Assembly (NCBI GenBank): GCA_045604705.1
Contig: JAZUOO010000030.1
Span: 1 to 64,000 of the forward strand
Direction: 5' to 3'
Length of the DNA stretch: 64,000 nt
Source: SIG622 sp045604705
GTDB taxonomy: Bacteria > Bacillota > Clostridia > Oscillospirales > CAG-382
Part shown: positions 53,518-62,600 of the stretch, piece after piece
How positions within the stretch are numbered: the first letter of the stretch is position 1
Layout: the number at the start of each line of letters is the position of its first letter
Notes under the pieces: model-generated
What the model was told of the DNA's origin: nothing
The model's database searches: none
What the model saw: the letters and a program-made list of their open reading frames with translations, nothing else
Position numbers and translations under genes: made by a program

Positions 53518-54929
53518 TCCTGCAGCCCTCCGTCCCCGGTGTCATATTCCACCGTCCAGCGCATGAGTGCTCGGCTACTGTCCTGCGGATCATCCCCAAA
53601 AGTATATTCGGGACCGAAATACAGCACAGTGCCATTATTTCTTTCCATAAGCACATATGCCGTTTTCTGGGGAATATCCGTTACAGCCTCCTGGTCAAAC
53701 ACCAAAACTTCAATTTTTCCCTTGGCATAAATCAAGCTGTCACGAGAAAATCTCAGCTCCAGTGCATACTCCCCTTCTTCTTCAACGGGAACTCCGTTGA
53801 CGGTATAGCTGTAGTAAAATCTGCACTCTCCGTCATTATAGACAATATCCTCAAGGGACAAACGCCCGCAGCAGCCCGAAAGCTTTTCATTCAGAGAAAC
53901 AGCTATTTCCTGTGCTGCACCAGCATATTCAAAAAATCCGTAACCGGAATCGGCACCTATGCTCAGAAAAGCTCCGAGATTTCCTCCCTGCGCCTCCGGA
54001 ATGAACACAAATCCACCGTTCTGAGTTATTTCAAAGCTTGTGGTATCTTCAACGCATATCATTGCACCGTCGGAATTTCTTTTGTAAAACCTTGTATTGT
54101 CCTCATTCATTCCGAAAATACTTACAAAATCACGAAGATCCGCACCCTCTGCATCAATGTCAAAACGCTCTGAAAAAGGAGTTCTCAAAACAGTATTATA
54201 TTTCAACGAATACTTAAAGGCGGGAAAATAGCAGTTTTTATCCGCAGAAACATTGTCCTCTGCCAGGACAAACTCAAATTCATCTTTTTCGGTATTATTA
54301 TATGACTCAAGATATTCTTTGTTGAAAGGTATATTCTTTGACGGATATATCTTAAGCACATTTCCGTCATTGTCAACCGCCGTTATGCTTGCCTCACCCG
54401 ATGCCCCGCTGATAAGGAACATATCCTTCACCGCAAACCCGGGGTTCTCCGGAATTTCAGTGTATGTATCCGACATAAGCTGACATAGCACAGAAAACTC
54501 CACTCCGTTATTTAGCTTAACATAATAGCAGTTTTTTGTACCATTATACAGATTTTCAAGATACTCATACTTTTTTTGAGTATCCGAATAAACCACCTTT
54601 TTTGCAGTTCCTCCCGGTGCATTTTCAAGAACTCTTGCAAAGTTCCTGAAGATTTCATATGCAAGTGCGTCGTTATAGGTTCCGCCATACATTCCGTTTT
54701 CGGATATAACTCCCGCAAAATAAGGCGTTACAAGCGACTTGACCGTTTCGTTCAGATCAAGCTTTCCTTCGGTAAGAAGCTGCACCTCACTCTCCGGAAA
54801 CTCGGGCAAAGAGCCATCACCCTTATTCTGTGCAAGGCTTATATACCACACACACTGAACAAGCATTGCAAAAAGCAGCAACACCATCAGTAAGTTTTCA
54901 ACTATTGATACAACCGTCTTTTTGCTCAT
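53514..54929 (-). CDS. YycH-like membrane-anchored protein
   Basis: 471 residues: one N-terminal membrane helix (about residues 8-30) and a large extracytoplasmic part. Size, topology and the overlapping YycI-like partner suggest the YycH family, but I see no decisive motif. ATG 54929 follows GGGGGAGAGT; an upstream extension to 54989 runs through a strong hairpin. It lies directly downstream of rbfA. Confidence 0.65.
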   Translation of the reverse strand: MSKKTVVSIVENLLMVLLLFAMLVQCVWYISLAQNKGDGSLPEFPESEVQLLTEGKLDLNETVKSLVTPYFAGVISENGMYGGTYNDALAYEIFRNFARVLENAPGGTAKKVVYSDTQKKYEYLENLYNGTKNCYYVKLNNGVEFSVLCQLMSDTYTEIPENPGFAVKDMFLISGASGEASITAVDNDGNVLKIYPSKNIPFNKEYLESYNNTEKDEFEFVLAEDNVSADKNCYFPAFKYSLKYNTVLRTPFSERFDIDAEGADLRDFVSIFGMNEDNTRFYKRNSDGAMICVEDTTSFEITQNGGFVFIPEAQGGNLGAFLSIGADSGYGFFEYAGAAQEIAVSLNEKLSGCCGRLSLEDIVYNDGECRFYYSYTVNGVPVEEEGEYALELRFSRDSLIYAKGKIEVLVFDQEAVTDIPQKTAYVLMERNNGTVLYFGPEYTFGDDPQDSSRALMRWTVEYDTGDGGLQE

Positions 54930-54943
54930 ACTCTCCCCCGTTT

Positions 54944-54983
54944 TGCCGTGCGGGACTCCATACTTCAGGGAATCCCGTCGGCA
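54944..54983 (-). other. Strong hairpin between rbfA and the YycH-like gene
   Basis: On the minus strand TGCCG/CGGCA, CGGGA/TCCCG and TCC/GGA stack into one long stem with small bulges and a 9-nt loop; no T-run follows, so it is more likely a processing, stability or attenuation element than a terminator. Confidence 0.5.
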
Positions 54984-55027
54984 GATCAATTTTTCTGAAA
55001 GTCACACTTAAAAACTGTTATGACCCA

Positions 55028-55372
55028 TTATTTCAAATCCTCCAGAAGCTTTGCGATATGTGCTCCGTGCTCAATCGAGTCATCGTATACAAAGCAAAGC
55101 TCCGGTGTCGCACGAAGATTCAGGCGTTGTGCAAGCTCACGTCTGATATACCCCTGTGCACTTTTAAGTCCCTTTTTGACCTCATCCTTGCCCTCTCCCA
55201 GCACGCTGTAGTGAACAGTAGCGTTTCTGAGATCCTGTGCAGTGTCAACTCTCAGTATACTTATAAAGCTTCCCGAAACTCTCGGATCCTTGACGGACCT
55301 TAAAATCTCTGTCAGCTCACGACTGAGTTCTTCGTTGACTCGCCCTGTATGATAATTGTTTTTCTTAGGCAT
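55028..55372 (-). CDS. rbfA: Ribosome-binding factor A
   Basis: 114 residues; KH-fold protein needed for 16S rRNA 5' end maturation of the 30S subunit. Typical pattern: RVNEELSRELTEILRSVKDPRV, then LGEGKDEVKKGLKSAQGYIRREL and PELCFVYDDSIEHGAHI. Last gene of the rimP-nusA-infB run; follows infB by about 37 nt. Confidence 0.96.
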   Translation of the reverse strand: MPKKNNYHTGRVNEELSRELTEILRSVKDPRVSGSFISILRVDTAQDLRNATVHYSVLGEGKDEVKKGLKSAQGYIRRELAQRLNLRATPELCFVYDDSIEHGAHIAKLLEDLK

Positions 55373-55409
55373 TCCTTTGAATTCCTTTCATCGGATATAT
55401 TTCCGAATT

Positions 55410-58385
55410 TTAAGCATTCGCACCCTTTACGGATTCAAGCTTACGCTCAACCTCTTCCATAATAAAGGCTTCGAGAACGTCGCCCTCCTTAATATCGTTA
55501 AATCTTTCAAGTCCGATACCACATTCGTAGCCCTGAGCCACTTCCTTTGCGTCATCCTTGAATCTCTTAAGAGAGGAGATCTTATCCTCAAATATAACGA
55601 TACCGTCACGGACAACTCTGATTTCTGCATTTCTTGCGACCTTACCGTCGGTAATGTAAGAACCTGCGATAGTGCCGACGCCGGGAACGTGGATTGTCTG
55701 GCGAACCTCTGCATGACCGAGTACAACTTCCTTGAATTCGGGAGCAAGCATACCGGAAAGAGCTGCCTTAACTTCCTCGATAATGTCATAGATAACTCTG
55801 TAGGTTCTGACATCTACGCCGCTGCGCTCTGCTATATCTATGGCGTTCTTATCGGGACGAACGTTAAAGCCCACGATAATTGCATTGGAAGCATCCGCAA
55901 GCATAACATCGCTCTCGTTGATACCGCCGACTGCGGAATGGATAACACGAACCTTGACCTCCTCGTTGGAAAGCTTTTCAAGGCTGGATTTAACTGCTTC
56001 CGCAGAGCCCTGAACGTCAGCCTTAACGATAACGGTGAGTTCCTTTGCTCCCTCATTAATCTGGCTGAAGAGGTCTTCGAGAGATACCTTGGAGTTAGCC
56101 TTAAATTCTGCTTCCTTGGCTTCATTCTTTCTCTTTTCAACAAGCTCTCTTGCCATCTTTTCGTCTGCAACGGCTCTGAATTCATCACCCGCATCCGGAA
56201 CACCGCCAAGACCTATAATTTCAACGGGAACGGAGGGACCTGCTGTCTTAACTGTTTCGCCTCTGTCATTTGTCATTGCTCTGACTCTGCCTGTTGCCAT
56301 ACCTGCAATAACAATATCTCCTGTATGGAGTGTACCGTCCTGAACAAGGATTGTAGCAACCGAGCCTCTGCCCTTATCAAGCTTTGCTTCGATTACGATA
56401 CCCTTAGCCGCCTTATCGGGGTTAGCCTTGAGATCCTTCATGTCAGCAACGAGAAGTACCATTTCAAGAAGCTCATCAATACCCTCATGCTTGAGTGCGG
56501 ATACGGGAACACAGATTGTATCTCCGCCCCAATCCTCGGGAAGAAGCTCATAGTTTACAAGCTCCTGCTTAACTCTGTCAGGATTTGCGGTGGGTTTATC
56601 CATTTTGTTAATTGCAACAATTACCTGAATTCCCGCAGCCTTTGCGTGGTTTATGGCTTCAACAGTCTGAGGCATGATACCGTCGTCCGCCGCAACAACT
56701 AGGATAGCAATATCCGTTGCTTGAGCACCTCTTGCTCTCATCGCAGTAAATGCTTCATGACCGGGAGTATCAAGGAATGTGATGTCTCTGTCGTTGATAT
56801 TAACCATGTAAGCACCGATATGCTGTGTGATGCCGCCTGCTTCGCCGCTTGTTACATGGGTATCACGTATTGCGTCAAGAAGTGATGTCTTACCGTGGTC
56901 AACGTGTCCCATTACGCAGACAACAGGGCTTCTTGTCTTTCTCATTTCCTCTGTTTCTTCTTCCTCTGCAAAGAGCTTTTCTTCGAGAGTTACAATAACT
57001 TCACGTTCGGCAACGATTCCGAGTTCGTCCGCCACAAGATATGCTGTATCAAAATCAACAATCTTATTCGCACCGACGCTTGCCATATCAAGTCCCATCA
57101 TAAGGAGCTTCTTTACGACTTCGCCTGTTGTAATTCTGAGAGTTGCCGCAAGGTCGGAGATCATTATCTCGTCCGGGATTGTAACAGGACCGGTAAACTT
57201 CTTGGGAGGCTCGGCAGGCATATTATTCATCCTGCCCTTCTTACCCTTATCCTTCTTACTGTCCTTGCCTCTGAAAGACATTTCGCTCTTACCGTGGAAA
57301 TCGTTCCTTCCGTTTTTGCCGTTCTGACCCTTCTGGACATTTTTCTGACCGCCGACATTTGCAGTCTTTTTCTTGGGAGCGTTTTCGTCGTATCCCGCAA
57401 CACCCGCAAGATTATCGTATTTTTCATCGTACTTGGAAAGGTCAACCTCGCTTGCGCGAAGATCCACGATTCTGATGTTTCCGTCCTGTGCTTCTGTGCC
57501 AAAGGATTTCTTTTCAACGTTTTCGCTCTTATAGCGACTCTGTGCACGTCCATCCTTGTCGAATACAGGCTTTATGCTGGGCTGACGAACAGACTGATTT
57601 CCATCCTCGTCCTCCTTGCCCATACCGCCGAAGCCGCCTCTTTTGTCACCTTTACCATTCTGAGATTTTTTAACGCCAAACTTATTGTCGTCAAACCCCA
57701 TACCTCTATCTGTACCGAATCCGCCAAATCTACCCTGAGGTCTGTCACTATAGGGCTTCTTTTCGCCATATGCGGGTCTGTCACCCTGGGGTCTGTCGCC
57801 GTAGGGTCTCTTTTCACCGTATGCGGGTCTGTCACCCTGGGGTCTGTCACCGTAGGGCTTCTTTTCACCGTATGACGGTTTGTCACCATAGGGCTTTCTC
57901 TCCCCGGCAGGTTTATCTCCAAATGTTTTTTTCTCAAAGGGTTTCTTTCCCGCTTCAACTGCAGGCTTAGCCTTTACTTCAACAGCGGGTTCTTGCTCTG
58001 CCTTTTCGGGTTTTACTTCCACTTTAGCTCCGGGATCCGCTTCCTGTACAGGTGTCGTCTTACCCTCATCTGCAACTTCCTTATTTTCTCCCTTAGCTTC
58101 AGCCTTCTTGGCATCTGTCTTCTTAGCCGCCTTTGCAGTCTTTTCATCTGCCTCTTTCTTTGACGCAACCTCAACATCATATGCAAAGAAATCCGCTTCC
58201 GTAGCAGTGCTCTTTTTTGTTATCGCATTGAAAATTATACTGAATTCGGAATCGTCAAGTCCCATGCTGTGGGTCTTTCCCTCTATACCGTTTTCGGTAA
58301 GCATATCGATAAGCTCTTTGTTTTTCAGCTTAAAATCCTTTGCAAGCTGACTGATTTTCATTGTATTATTTGAACTGGTCGCCAT
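55410..58385 (-). CDS. infB: Translation initiation factor IF-2
   Basis: 991 residues. Short N-terminal IF2_N domain (MKISQLAKDFKLKNKELIDM), a long low-complexity region (about 60-400) with Lys/Glu/Ala and then Gly/Tyr/Arg-rich repeats, a second IF2_N domain (ISDLAATLRITTGEVVKKLL), then the GTPase core (GHVDHGKTSLLDAI, DTPGHEAF, NKMD) and domains II-IV. ATG 58385 has GAAAGG 7 nt upstream. Confidence 0.97.
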   Translation of the reverse strand: MATSSNNTMKISQLAKDFKLKNKELIDMLTENGIEGKTHSMGLDDSEFSIIFNAITKKSTATEADFFAYDVEVASKKEADEKTAKAAKKTDAKKAEAKGENKEVADEGKTTPVQEADPGAKVEVKPEKAEQEPAVEVKAKPAVEAGKKPFEKKTFGDKPAGERKPYGDKPSYGEKKPYGDRPQGDRPAYGEKRPYGDRPQGDRPAYGEKKPYSDRPQGRFGGFGTDRGMGFDDNKFGVKKSQNGKGDKRGGFGGMGKEDEDGNQSVRQPSIKPVFDKDGRAQSRYKSENVEKKSFGTEAQDGNIRIVDLRASEVDLSKYDEKYDNLAGVAGYDENAPKKKTANVGGQKNVQKGQNGKNGRNDFHGKSEMSFRGKDSKKDKGKKGRMNNMPAEPPKKFTGPVTIPDEIMISDLAATLRITTGEVVKKLLMMGLDMASVGANKIVDFDTAYLVADELGIVAEREVIVTLEEKLFAEEEETEEMRKTRSPVVCVMGHVDHGKTSLLDAIRDTHVTSGEAGGITQHIGAYMVNINDRDITFLDTPGHEAFTAMRARGAQATDIAILVVAADDGIMPQTVEAINHAKAAGIQVIVAINKMDKPTANPDRVKQELVNYELLPEDWGGDTICVPVSALKHEGIDELLEMVLLVADMKDLKANPDKAAKGIVIEAKLDKGRGSVATILVQDGTLHTGDIVIAGMATGRVRAMTNDRGETVKTAGPSVPVEIIGLGGVPDAGDEFRAVADEKMARELVEKRKNEAKEAEFKANSKVSLEDLFSQINEGAKELTVIVKADVQGSAEAVKSSLEKLSNEEVKVRVIHSAVGGINESDVMLADASNAIIVGFNVRPDKNAIDIAERSGVDVRTYRVIYDIIEEVKAALSGMLAPEFKEVVLGHAEVRQTIHVPGVGTIAGSYITDGKVARNAEIRVVRDGIVIFEDKISSLKRFKDDAKEVAQGYECGIGLERFNDIKEGDVLEAFIMEEVERKLESVKGANA
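57736..57890 (-). repeat. 51-bp tandem repeat inside infB
   Basis: About three copies of a 51-bp unit encoding 17 residues of the type GEKKPYGDRPQGDRPAY in the IF-2 linker. Copies differ by few bases (KPY, RPY, KPYS). Confidence 0.85.
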
Positions 58386-58399
58386 AAACAACACACCTT

Positions 58400-58777
58400 T
58401 CATTTACTTTCGTGTAAAATATTATCTTCGGTAATACCGAGAGCCTTGTATATTATCTTTGCAAATCCCGTATCTGTAACTGAACAAGCCACAACAAAGG
58501 ACTTTTTTCCGAGCCTTCTTGCAAGCTCTTCCTTGGTTACGCAAAGATTTATGTAGGGTGAATCGGAATTTCTCAATGCCGCATGGAGCTTTTTCAATGA
58601 ATTATCCGACATATCCGAACAGAGAAGCGTAACAACAGCACCGCCTGTTCTTATTTTTTCTTCGCACATTTCGGCGCCCGTCACAAGCTTTCCTGCACGT
58701 TTTGCAAGTCCCATAGCTCCAAGAATCTTGTCCTCTACAGCGTACACATCAATGCTTTCTGCAATATTTACGTACAT
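58400..58777 (-). CDS. ylxQ: YlxQ, L7Ae-family RNA-binding protein
   Basis: 125 residues. L7Ae/L30e fold: KILGAMGLAKRAGKLVTGAE, AVVTLLCSDMSDNSLKK and LARRLGKKSFVVACSV. Presumably binds kink-turn RNA near the ribosome. The start overlaps the rnpM stop (TAATG), the usual nus operon order. Confidence 0.93.
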   Translation of the reverse strand: MYVNIAESIDVYAVEDKILGAMGLAKRAGKLVTGAEMCEEKIRTGGAVVTLLCSDMSDNSLKKLHAALRNSDSPYINLCVTKEELARRLGKKSFVVACSVTDTGFAKIIYKALGITEDNILHESK

Positions 58778-59046
58778 TAATTTTCACCGCCGTCCATCAT
58801 TCCGGAAAGTTCATCGTATACGGCATCCGACACCTTGACCTCAAGGCTTCGTGAGAGTTTGTCGCCCTTTCTTACTTTTTTGAAGCAATCGGGGTTTTTA
58901 CATATATATACGCCTCTGCCGTTTTTCTTTCCTGTGGTATCTACGGAAACATCTCCCTCAGGTGCTCTTACAACTCGCAGAAGCTCCTTTTTCGGAAATT
59001 TTTCTCCGCATCCCATACATTTTCTTTCGGGTATCTTTTTTACCAT
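58777..59046 (-). CDS. rnpM: RnpM (YlxR), RNase P modulator
   Basis: 89 residues. The YlxR family signature RKCMGCGEKFPKKELLRVVR is followed by GRGVYICKNPDCF. YlxR is known to bind RNase P RNA and modulate its activity. Located between nusA and ylxQ as in most Firmicutes. Confidence 0.95.
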   Translation of the reverse strand: MVKKIPERKCMGCGEKFPKKELLRVVRAPEGDVSVDTTGKKNGRGVYICKNPDCFKKVRKGDKLSRSLEVKVSDAVYDELSGMMDGGEN

Positions 59047-59132
59047 TGGCCCTCCAAATTACCGTTCAGTATTACAAAGTTTGCCTTTACACAGTAGTTT
59101 TTGTTAATTTATGTTTTTGCAGTCAGCCTGCA

Positions 59133-60539
59133 TTAGTCTTGGATTTCTTCCGTTTTTTCCTCAGCTTCTTCTGCGTTTTCTTCAGCTTCATTTGCCATCT
59201 TGGATGCAAGCGCCTGAGCGAACGCTGCACCAAAAGAGGTGGCCGCTTCAGTTCTGCCTGCCGCAAGGTCTTCGAGAGCTGCTCTTCTTGCGTCTGCTGC
59301 ACTCTTGATGTCTATCTTGTAGCCTGTTAGTCTTGCAACGAGTCTTGCGTTCTGTCCCTTTTTACCGATGGCAAGGGAGAGCTGATCGTCATCAACAAGC
59401 ACCGTACAAGCCTTGGAGCCGTCCTCCGCGAGTTTTACGGATACTATCTGTGCAGGTGCGAGAGCCGCCTTGATGAATTCCTCCGGATCTTCGCTGTACT
59501 TGACAATGTCAATCTTTTCGCCCGCAAGCTCCTTTGTGATATTATTCTTACGCATTCCCCTGGCACCGATACATGAGCCTATTGCATCTACATTTTCGTC
59601 TCTTGAGTAAACGGCTATCTTTGTTCTTGAACCTGCTTCACGAGCAACCGAGCTTATAATGACCGTACCGTCCTGTATCTCAGGTACCTCAAGCTCAAAC
59701 AATCTCTTGACAAAGCCTGCGTGAGTTCTTGAAAGCACAACTGCAGGACCTCTGCCCTCGGTTTCCTTTTTGACTTCAAGTACATATACCTTGATAATGT
59801 CACCCTCGTGAAACTCTTCGCCGGGAATCTGTTCTTTCTTGAAAAGTACAACGGCGTTTTTGCCGATTTCAAGTGTAACGTCTCCGTTCATGGGGTTAAT
59901 TCTGGAAACTACTGCCGTTACTATTTCTTCCTTCTTGCTTTCGTATTCCTTGATCATCATTCCGCGTTCCGCTTCCTTTATCGCCTGAACGATAACCTGC
60001 TTTGCTGCGTGTGCGGAAATTCTGCCGAAGTTCTTGGGCTTTATTTCTATTTCGTAAACGTCACCCACCTTGTATCTCTTGCTCTTTTTCTGTGCTTCTT
60101 CAACCGTTATATGGAGATTGGGATTGAATCTGAAGCCGTACCTTTCCTTCTTTTTCTCTATCTTTTTGGAAAGAGCCTTGTTGAATACAAATCCGTCGTC
60201 CTCAGCCTCTTCCTCTTCTTCCTCGATTTCTTCTCCGGCTTCTTCGTTCTCCGCTTCCTGGGCCGCAAGCTCTGCTGCAAGTGCTGCTCTTTCGGCTTCG
60301 CGTCTTTCGTATTCTTCCTGTGCCTTGCGTTCCTCTTCTTCTATGTTGATTACCGCAAGCTGCTGGTAGACCTTGACGTCCATTTTAGCTTCATCAAGAA
60401 CCACTTTAACGTTTGTTGCTCCGGTCTCCTTTCTGAATGCTGCCTGAAGAGCCGCTTCAACCTTTTCTTTCATGTACTCCTTCGGAATACCCTTCTGACG
60501 TTCAAGCAAATCAAGTGCCTTGAAAAACTCTTTGTTCAT
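59133..60539 (-). CDS. nusA: Transcription termination/antitermination factor NusA
   Basis: 468 residues. N-terminal RNA polymerase-binding domain, S1 domain (IVTAVVSRINPMNGDVTLEI), KH1 and KH2 (GSCIGARGMRKNNITKEL; LAIGKKGQNARLVARLTGYK) and a short acidic tail. Unusually, the N-terminal domain carries an extra ~80-residue Glu/Ala/Lys-rich coiled segment (about residues 70-150). Confidence 0.96.
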   Translation of the reverse strand: MNKEFFKALDLLERQKGIPKEYMKEKVEAALQAAFRKETGATNVKVVLDEAKMDVKVYQQLAVINIEEEERKAQEEYERREAERAALAAELAAQEAENEEAGEEIEEEEEEAEDDGFVFNKALSKKIEKKKERYGFRFNPNLHITVEEAQKKSKRYKVGDVYEIEIKPKNFGRISAHAAKQVIVQAIKEAERGMMIKEYESKKEEIVTAVVSRINPMNGDVTLEIGKNAVVLFKKEQIPGEEFHEGDIIKVYVLEVKKETEGRGPAVVLSRTHAGFVKRLFELEVPEIQDGTVIISSVAREAGSRTKIAVYSRDENVDAIGSCIGARGMRKNNITKELAGEKIDIVKYSEDPEEFIKAALAPAQIVSVKLAEDGSKACTVLVDDDQLSLAIGKKGQNARLVARLTGYKIDIKSAADARRAALEDLAAGRTEAATSFGAAFAQALASKMANEAEENAEEAEEKTEEIQD

Positions 60540-60571
60540 TTTTCTTTCTGTCCCTCCGAATTTATTTAAAG

Positions 60572-61060
60572 TTAATATTCAACCGTGTTTTTCATAACCG
60601 CGATTTTTGAAAGTTCAATGCAGGTCTCATTTTCACCCTCAAGAACGGTTACGGTTTTGTTTTCTTCGTCAAATGCTTTGAGAATGCCCTCGAAATTCTT
60701 TCTTCCGTCCATCGGAGCATAAAGCTTAACGCTCACAGCGCTTCCGATATAGGCTCTGATGTGCTCCGGCTTTGAAAGTTCTCTCTCGAGCCCCGCTGAG
60801 GAAACCTCGAGATAGTAGCCCTCATCGATGGGGTCTGCTTTATCAATTATCGGGTTTACCGCATCGTTGACCATTTCGCAGTCCTCAAGGCTTACTCCGC
60901 CCTCCTTATCGATGCTGATAACAAGAGACAGGTCGACCCCCTCCTTGACAAGCTCGACGTCCCACAGGGTACAGCCACATTCTTCAACAGCCTCGCGAAT
61001 AAGCTCGGAAACCTTTTCTGCAATGTTCTTTGCCTTTTTTGCCGAATTTTCCTTTGCCAT
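60572..61060 (-). CDS. rimP: Ribosome maturation factor RimP
   Basis: 162 residues; needed for 30S maturation. Family pattern: CGCTLWDVELVKEGVDLSLVI, DCEMVNDAVNPIIDKADPI, YYLEVSSAGLERELSKPEH. ATG 61060 (MAKEN) is chosen because homology starts near it; the AAAGGA site is 12 nt upstream and a second in-frame ATG lies at 61072. First gene of the nus operon, behind the repeated structured leader. Confidence 0.95.
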   Translation of the reverse strand: MAKENSAKKAKNIAEKVSELIREAVEECGCTLWDVELVKEGVDLSLVISIDKEGGVSLEDCEMVNDAVNPIIDKADPIDEGYYLEVSSAGLERELSKPEHIRAYIGSAVSVKLYAPMDGRKNFEGILKAFDEENKTVTVLEGENETCIELSKIAVMKNTVEY

Positions 61061-61176
61061 GGTTATGACCATTCCTTTCATGATATTGGAAGTTTGTGCG
61101 TTTTTGCAAATACAAAATAGCTGTCGTAAGACAGACAAGTCACAAGCTTCTATGGCTGAAAATTTATTTTCAGCCT
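61061..61176 (-). promoter_or_regulatory. Structured 5' leader, copy B of a repeated RNA element
   Basis: On the minus strand: hairpin GGCTGAAAA/TTTTCAGCC (61154-61175); closing stem GAAGCTTGTG (61141-61150) with CACAAACTTC (61089-61098), one mismatch; inner hairpins CTGTC/GACAG (61121-61134) and TTTTG/CAAAA (61102-61117); then GAAAGGAATGGTCATAA before the rimP start. It aligns end to end with 28138-28247; the flanks are nearly identical while the inner hairpins differ in sequence but keep pairing. Confidence 0.65.
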
Positions 61177-61221
61177 TTTCCTTTCCGACAACGTGTCTTT
61201 TTTTCTGCACGTGTCTTTATC

Positions 61222-61257
61222 ACAACAAAAAGGAAACGACCTGATTCAGTCGCTTCC
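61222..61257 (-). terminator. Terminator after the MBL hydrolase gene
   Basis: On the minus strand GGAAGCGAC, an 8-nt loop, GTCGTTTCC, then TTTTTGTTG. It separates the hydrolase from the nus operon. Confidence 0.8.
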
Positions 61258-61359
61258 TTTCCGCAAGAATATTTACAATTCATATTATACCATCATTTCA
61301 TAAAAATGCAATAGTAAATTGTGAAAAAAATAAATTTTATCGTTTTGCACAAACTTTCG

Positions 61360-62175
61360 TTATATTTCAATCTCCATTCCGTCAAAGCTGACAGTGATTA
61401 CCAGGTCTTTTGTCAACTTCACAAGCTCATCGTGGGTATTTTCACAAAAATGAGAGAAGTGGTTTGCGACAAGTACCGTATTCTCATGTGTAGCACCTAT
61501 ATTTCCAAGTCTTGCGTAAATCTCAAGATTTGACCGGATATTCATGTGGTGATCACAGCTGTCCTTTTTCTTTGCACCGTAGGTACAGTCAAGAGAAACA
61601 AGATCAAACACAATACCGCTGTTTTTTATAAATTCAAAGATTTCGTCTTTATATACTCCCGTATCATGACCGTACAGAAGCGTTTTTCCGTCCCCTGATA
61701 TTATATAGTTAAAAGGAGTTGTCAGTGACGAATGCACTGCGGGTATCGGGATAATCTTATATCCGCAGGTTTCAAATTCCTCGTAGGCTTTCAAAAGATG
61801 AAGATTGATTTTATCCGGCACAATTCCCGTCAACTTTTCAACAACGCTCGCACCGCCGTATACATCAAGCTTTTCACCGATGCTTCTCTTTGCCATTCCG
61901 GGACCGATACAAGCAAAAACATCCGTGTTGAAGTGGTCAAAATGAGAGTGTGTGATGAGCACAGATTTGATTTTTGTAAGATCAAGTCCATAATTTACAA
62001 CATGGAGATATGTGTCAGGACAGGCATCGATAAGAAGAGCTCCGTCTATTACACTTTGGGAACGGGTACGGATATTCTTACCGCCCGCTTCTCTTGCTCT
62101 CATGCAGGTATCGCATTCGCAGAACATACCCGGAAATCCCTCGGCTGCGGCCGTACCGTAGTATTTCAGTTTCAC
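61360..62175 (-). CDS. MBL-fold metallo-hydrolase (PhnP-like)
   Basis: 271 residues. Metal-binding motif THSHFDHFN, further ligands in HSSLTT, HDTG, DCTYG and VANHFSHFC; an N-terminal CECDTC cluster like PhnP-type cyclic phosphodiesterases. Substrate unknown. Start GTG 62175 lies 6 nt after GGAGG. Own promoter and terminator, so a single-gene unit. Confidence 0.9.
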   Translation of the reverse strand: MKLKYYGTAAAEGFPGMFCECDTCMRAREAGGKNIRTRSQSVIDGALLIDACPDTYLHVVNYGLDLTKIKSVLITHSHFDHFNTDVFACIGPGMAKRSIGEKLDVYGGASVVEKLTGIVPDKINLHLLKAYEEFETCGYKIIPIPAVHSSLTTPFNYIISGDGKTLLYGHDTGVYKDEIFEFIKNSGIVFDLVSLDCTYGAKKKDSCDHHMNIRSNLEIYARLGNIGATHENTVLVANHFSHFCENTHDELVKLTKDLVITVSFDGMEIEI

Positions 62176-62206
62176 TTCGCACCTCCGTATTTACAGTATG
62201 AATAAA

Positions 62207-62235
62207 ATTATATTCCGAGCGTCGAATTTTGTCAA
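62207..62235 (-). promoter_or_regulatory. Consensus sigma-A promoter of the MBL hydrolase gene
   Basis: On the minus strand TTGACA (62230-62235), a 17-nt spacer, TATAAT (62207-62212): both hexamers are perfect. Confidence 0.8.
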
Positions 62236-62332
62236 GATACGATGAATGTTCAGACGATGGTTGTGAAAGATATTGCACTTTTGCAGAAATATTGTATATC
62301 TGATTTGTTTTCGAAATATTCATGTATTTCTG

Positions 62333-62361
62333 TTGAATTATCTGTCGAAAGTTACTATAAT
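62333..62361 (+). promoter_or_regulatory. Sigma-A-type promoter of thiT
   Basis: TTGAAT (62333-62338), a 17-nt spacer, TATAAT (62356-62361), about 60 nt before the TPP aptamer. Confidence 0.7.
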
Positions 62362-62424
62362 GAACACGATAAATGTTTATCATGCTTTTCTGTGAGTCGA
62401 CGCACGGAGCAAACACCGCATACT

Positions 62425-62520
62425 TAATATTCAGGGGTGCTGGGAGATCCCGGCTGAGACGGAAGTTTTTCCGAACCCTTTTAACCTGTTCGGATAATAC
62501 CGGCGTAGGAAGAATTATTA
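62425..62520 (+). promoter_or_regulatory. TPP riboswitch (THI element)
   Basis: The conserved blocks are all present: GGGGTGC...CTGAGA (62434-62458), ACCC, ACCTG (from 62484), CGGATAATACCGGCGTAGGAA (62490-62511), closed by AATATTC/GAATTAT. TPP binding would stop expression of the thiamine transporter downstream. Confidence 0.96.
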
Positions 62521-62541
62521 TGTAAGAGATATGTAATTTTT

Positions 62542-62577
62542 ACCGCACCGATATTAAGCAGTGCGGTTTTTATTTTT
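62542..62577 (+). terminator. Expression-platform terminator of the TPP riboswitch
   Basis: ACCGCAC, 12-nt loop, GTGCGGT, then TTTTATTTTT, between the aptamer and thiT. Confidence 0.85.
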
Positions 62578-62600
62578 ACATATTGAAAGGTGTTTATTTT

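Noticed and set aside
55356..56702. 448-codon frame opposite infB
   Set aside because: Antisense shadow of the IF-2 GTPase region; composition is Cys/Asn-rich and no family is recognisable.
57736..57890. 51-bp direct repeats as a CRISPR array
   Set aside because: The units are contiguous, without spacers, and stay in frame within infB.
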